Shown one piece after another: positions 51,762 to 54,381 of a stretch of 54,381 nucleotides of DNA; position 1 is the stretch's first letter, and the number at the start of each line of letters is the position of its first letter. The notes beneath the pieces were generated by a model, which searched no databases, had not been told where the DNA came from, and saw nothing but the letters and a program-made list of their open reading frames with translations. This DNA comes from Chengkuizengella marina (lineage in GTDB: Bacteria; Bacillota; Bacilli; Paenibacillales; KCTC-33759): contig NZ_SIJB01000033.1 in assembly GCF_009910845.1 (NCBI RefSeq), forward strand, positions 1 through 54,381, in the 5' to 3' direction. Both the position numbers and the translations under genes were made by a program.

Positions 51762-54381
51762 TTATTTTAAAGTCTGAATGATTTTTTGTAATTGTGCTCT
51801 AAGACCGTCTTCTGTCACTACATTAAACATAGATTGATGATCACCAGGCACATGAGAATATTTAAATTGCTGTGTAGTAAGATTACTCCATATCTTGTTA
51901 TTTTTCTCTAACATATTATCATCGTGATGTTCTGCTTGAAAATAATGAATGCTCCCACGATATGGCTCAGGTTTATAAATTAATTGTGCTTTAATATGAG
52001 AAAGTTTTAAATCTAATAATCGCTGCATAAGATGGCCATCTTCATCTATATTCGAATACTCAAACTCATTGAGTTCAGCATGAGCTTTCTTCTCTATTTC
52101 TTTCATGTCAACAGAAGCAGGATCCAAAAAGAAACTATCCAAAACAGCTAATACATCTATCTTTTGCTTTTGTTTTATCAATTGTTGCGTAATCTCATAT
52201 GCCACAATACCCCCTATTGACCAGCCTGCAATTAAATATGGACCTTCTGGTTGAACACTTTGCATAGCATTTAAATAATATACTGCCATCTCCTCAATCG
52301 ATGTATGTGACTCTTGTCCTTTCTCTAATCCAAGAGGTTGAAGTCCATAAATGGGATGATCCATATCAAATTTATTTGCAAAATCCATAAAAGGTACAAC
52401 ACTTGCGCCACCACCATGAATGATAAACAAAGGATTTTTGGAACCTGTTTCTTTCATTTTTACCAGTGGAGACCACGACGAAGATACATTCTTACGAATA
52501 ACATTTGCAAGTTGTTCTATTGTCGGCATGTTGAAAATAGACTGGAGTGGAAATTCAACTCCAAATACCCTCTCCATTTTTGAGAGTAGGCGCAAAGCAA
52601 GTAAAGAATGCCCTCCTAATGAAAAGAAATTATCTCTTATACTAATGTTTTGTTGTTGGAAAAACTCCTGCCAAACTTGAGTTAATTTCCACTCAATAGT
52701 ATCTTGAGGCCATACAATATCTTCCTGGCTGCTATTTTTAGGTACAGGCAGTGCTTTTCGATCTACTTTCCCGTTTGCATTTATTGGTAGTGCATCCAGG
52801 AACACGTATAGAGAAGGTACCATCACTTGTGGTAACCGCTCTGCCATGTAATGTTGCAGTATATGATCCATATGTTCTTGTGGCTCATTTACTACCACAT
52901 ACGCTACTAGCTTCTTCCCTATATCGTCATCCTCTCGCACAATCACAACTGCCTCTTTTACTTGATCATGACGATGCAGTACCGTTTCTATTTCCCCTTT
53001 TTCAATCCTTACCCCGTTCATCTTCACTTGATCATCTATTCGTCCAATATATTCAATCTCTCCATTTATTGCGAACTTACCAATATCTCCACTTCGATAC
53101 AATCGTTCACCTGTATGAAATGGACTAGCGATAAATTGATCTTCTAACTCTTGATTAATGTAACCACGAGATACTCCGAGGCCTTCAATACAAATTTCCC
53201 CTGGCACTCCAATCGGTACAGGTTGCAAATGCTTGTTTAAAATGTATATGCGTACATTTGATATTGGCCTACCAATAGTAGGCGCTTTATTTGCCCTTCC
53301 TGAACTTACCTCATTGGAACTTGCTATCACCGTCGTTTCTGCTGGTCCATAGTGGTCAATCAATTTAAAAGATAGAACCGTTGGGGGAGTTTTGATAAGC
53401 TTTTCTCCTCCCGTCATGAGATATCGCAATGAAGTATCTGCAGGCCATTCCAACATTATCATTAGTTCTACTAGCGGTGTAGGCGCAAAACCTATCGTTA
53501 TCTCTTCCTTCACCATCCAGTCTCTCAATTTCTCTGGAGAAAGACGTGTTTGTTCATCTACTAGAACAACCAATGCTCCTATGGTTAAATAAGGCCACAC
53601 TTCGATTACCGAAGCATCAAATCCTAATCCAGCAAGATGGGAAGCTTTATCCTTTTCAGTAATATGGTACGTATGTTGATGGCCAAATACTAAATGAGAA
53701 AGATGACGATGCTCGACCATAACTCCTTTTGGGCGTCCTGTAGAACCAGAAGTATAAATCACATAAGCAAGATGATGTGACTGAACTTTACGCTCTATTA
53801 GTGGTACACCTCGCTCTTTCTCTAATACTTTCTTCCTACTTTCTGCATCCATATTGATCATTACAACATCTTCCCCTACTGTTAACTTCCCTTGTAGATG
53901 TCGCTGCGTCAATATGATCTTCGCCTTGCTGTCTTCTACCATATGCAATAGACGTTGACTAGGATTAAATGGATCTAACGGAACATAAGCTCCTCCTGCT
54001 TTCCATATCCCAAGAAAACTAACGATCAAATCTAACGATCGCTCCATGTACACGCCAACCAGTACATCTGGTCCTACGTTTAAACGCTGTTGCAAATATA
54101 CTGCTAACTGGGTTGCCTGCTCATTCAGCTCCCTATAAGTTAACGATACACCTTCAAACGTAACCGCCACTGCTTCTGGCGTGCGTGCTGCCTGTGCTTC
54201 AAAGAGCTCATGCACACATACATCACGTGGAAATGCTTGCTCCGTATCATTCCACTTCACCAGCATCTCTTCGCGTTCCTCTGCTGTTAATAACGGCAGT
54301 TCTCCGATGTGCTGCGCTGGATCCGCTGCAATCCCTGCCAATAACACTTGAAAGTGCTGCACCATCCGTGCAATTGTCGCT
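51762..54381 (-). CDS. NRPS termination module A-PCP-TE, 5' part beyond window
   Basis: 873 codons are visible; the frame stays open to the window edge (SATIARMVQHFQVLL before the first internal ATG), so the upstream condensation domain lies outside. Adenylation domain (about 35-535) with LTYRELN, WKAGGAYVPLDP, VIYTSGSTGRPKGV, GFDAS, HYGPAETT, YRSGDIGK, GRIDDQVKMNGVRIEKGE and NANGKVDRKAL; peptidyl carrier domain with the phosphopantetheine Ser in NFFSLGGHSLLALRL; thioesterase (about 640-867) with the nucleophile in AGWSIGGIV, an Asp in VLDSFF and the His in VPGDHQSM. It activates one amino acid, attaches it to the growing chain and releases the product by hydrolysis or cyclisation. G+C falls from 52% at 54181-54360 to 33% at 51841-51960 within this one gene. 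Confidence 0.93.
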   Translation of the reverse strand, partial: ATIARMVQHFQVLLAGIAADPAQHIGELPLLTAEEREEMLVKWNDTEQAFPRDVCVHELFEAQAARTPEAVAVTFEGVSLTYRELNEQATQLAVYLQQRLNVGPDVLVGVYMERSLDLIVSFLGIWKAGGAYVPLDPFNPSQRLLHMVEDSKAKIILTQRHLQGKLTVGEDVVMINMDAESRKKVLEKERGVPLIERKVQSHHLAYVIYTSGSTGRPKGVMVEHRHLSHLVFGHQHTYHITEKDKASHLAGLGFDASVIEVWPYLTIGALVVLVDEQTRLSPEKLRDWMVKEEITIGFAPTPLVELMIMLEWPADTSLRYLMTGGEKLIKTPPTVLSFKLIDHYGPAETTVIASSNEVSSGRANKAPTIGRPISNVRIYILNKHLQPVPIGVPGEICIEGLGVSRGYINQELEDQFIASPFHTGERLYRSGDIGKFAINGEIEYIGRIDDQVKMNGVRIEKGEIETVLHRHDQVKEAVVIVREDDDIGKKLVAYVVVNEPQEHMDHILQHYMAERLPQVMVPSLYVFLDALPINANGKVDRKALPVPKNSSQEDIVWPQDTIEWKLTQVWQEFFQQQNISIRDNFFSLGGHSLLALRLLSKMERVFGVEFPLQSIFNMPTIEQLANVIRKNVSSSWSPLVKMKETGSKNPLFIIHGGGASVVPFMDFANKFDMDHPIYGLQPLGLEKGQESHTSIEEMAVYYLNAMQSVQPEGPYLIAGWSIGGIVAYEITQQLIKQKQKIDVLAVLDSFFLDPASVDMKEIEKKAHAELNEFEYSNIDEDGHLMQRLLDLKLSHIKAQLIYKPEPYRGSIHYFQAEHHDDNMLEKNNKIWSNLTTQQFKYSHVPGDHQSMFNVVTEDGLRAQLQKIIQTLK

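Overview
The window looks like a chromosomal segment of a low-GC, spore-forming, flagellated, S-layer-bearing Bacillota, most likely in the Paenibacillaceae. The grounds are the sporulation genes spoIID, spoIIQ and spoIIID, the mbl-flhO-flhP synteny, a csaB-type cell-wall-polymer locus beside several SLH proteins, and S-layer leaders that resemble those of Brevibacillus. All names come from reading motifs and context; no database search was run.

Layout. (1) 1-12.8 kb, minus strand: an accessory surface-protein region. It starts with the 5' end of a secreted RCC1-like protein cut by the window edge, then a frameshifted remnant of a paralogue. Next, in transcription order from 12590 leftward, comes a tight operon: a giant subtilisin-like protease carrying two seven-repeat RCC1-like blocks, a nonsense-mutated kelch-like remnant, a secreted WapA-like RHS/YD-repeat protein with a C-terminal toxin-like domain, and its probable immunity gene. 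(2) 13.0-16.3 kb: a GNAT acetyltransferase, two small unknown genes on the plus strand, a copper-amine-oxidase-N/LysM/SleB-type cell wall hydrolase, and an unknown secreted protein. (3) 16.4-31.5 kb, minus strand: three tandem paralogous S-layer proteins with N-terminal SLH domains and an unusual conserved leader, then a fourth SLH protein with the SLH domains at the C terminus. (4) 31.7-39.0 kb: TagO/WecA-like, WecG/TagA-like, CsaB, DUF5693, phosphoglucomutase and FabZ. The first four can build and pyruvylate the secondary cell wall polymer that anchors the SLH proteins of region 3. (5) 39.2-45.7 kb: a PgsA-like enzyme, EpuA-like, FlhP, FlhO, Mbl, SpoIIID, SpoIIQ and SpoIID, a conserved Bacilli block, with sigma-E-like and sigma-F-like promoters visible before spoIIID and spoIIQ. 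(6) 46.0-49.6 kb, plus strand: a six-gene operon with a glutathionylspermidine-synthase-like ATP-grasp ligase, a DUF350 membrane protein and a DUF4178 protein. It is preceded by a textbook ECF-sigma (sigma-W-like) promoter, and the gene before the ligase encodes a secreted Ser/Gly-rich protein ending in Gly-Gly. (7) 49.7-54.4 kb, minus strand: the terminal A-PCP-TE module of an NRPS, cut by the window edge, followed by a FkbK-like 3-hydroxyacyl-CoA dehydrogenase and a FkbI-like acyl-CoA dehydrogenase. This suggests a hybrid product that uses a hydroxy- or methoxymalonyl-type extender.

The best candidates for something new are the ATP-grasp/DUF350/DUF4178 envelope-stress operon with its Gly-Gly-tailed possible substrate, the protease-RHS toxin-immunity operon with its double propeller, and the conserved dual-start leader of the S-layer genes.
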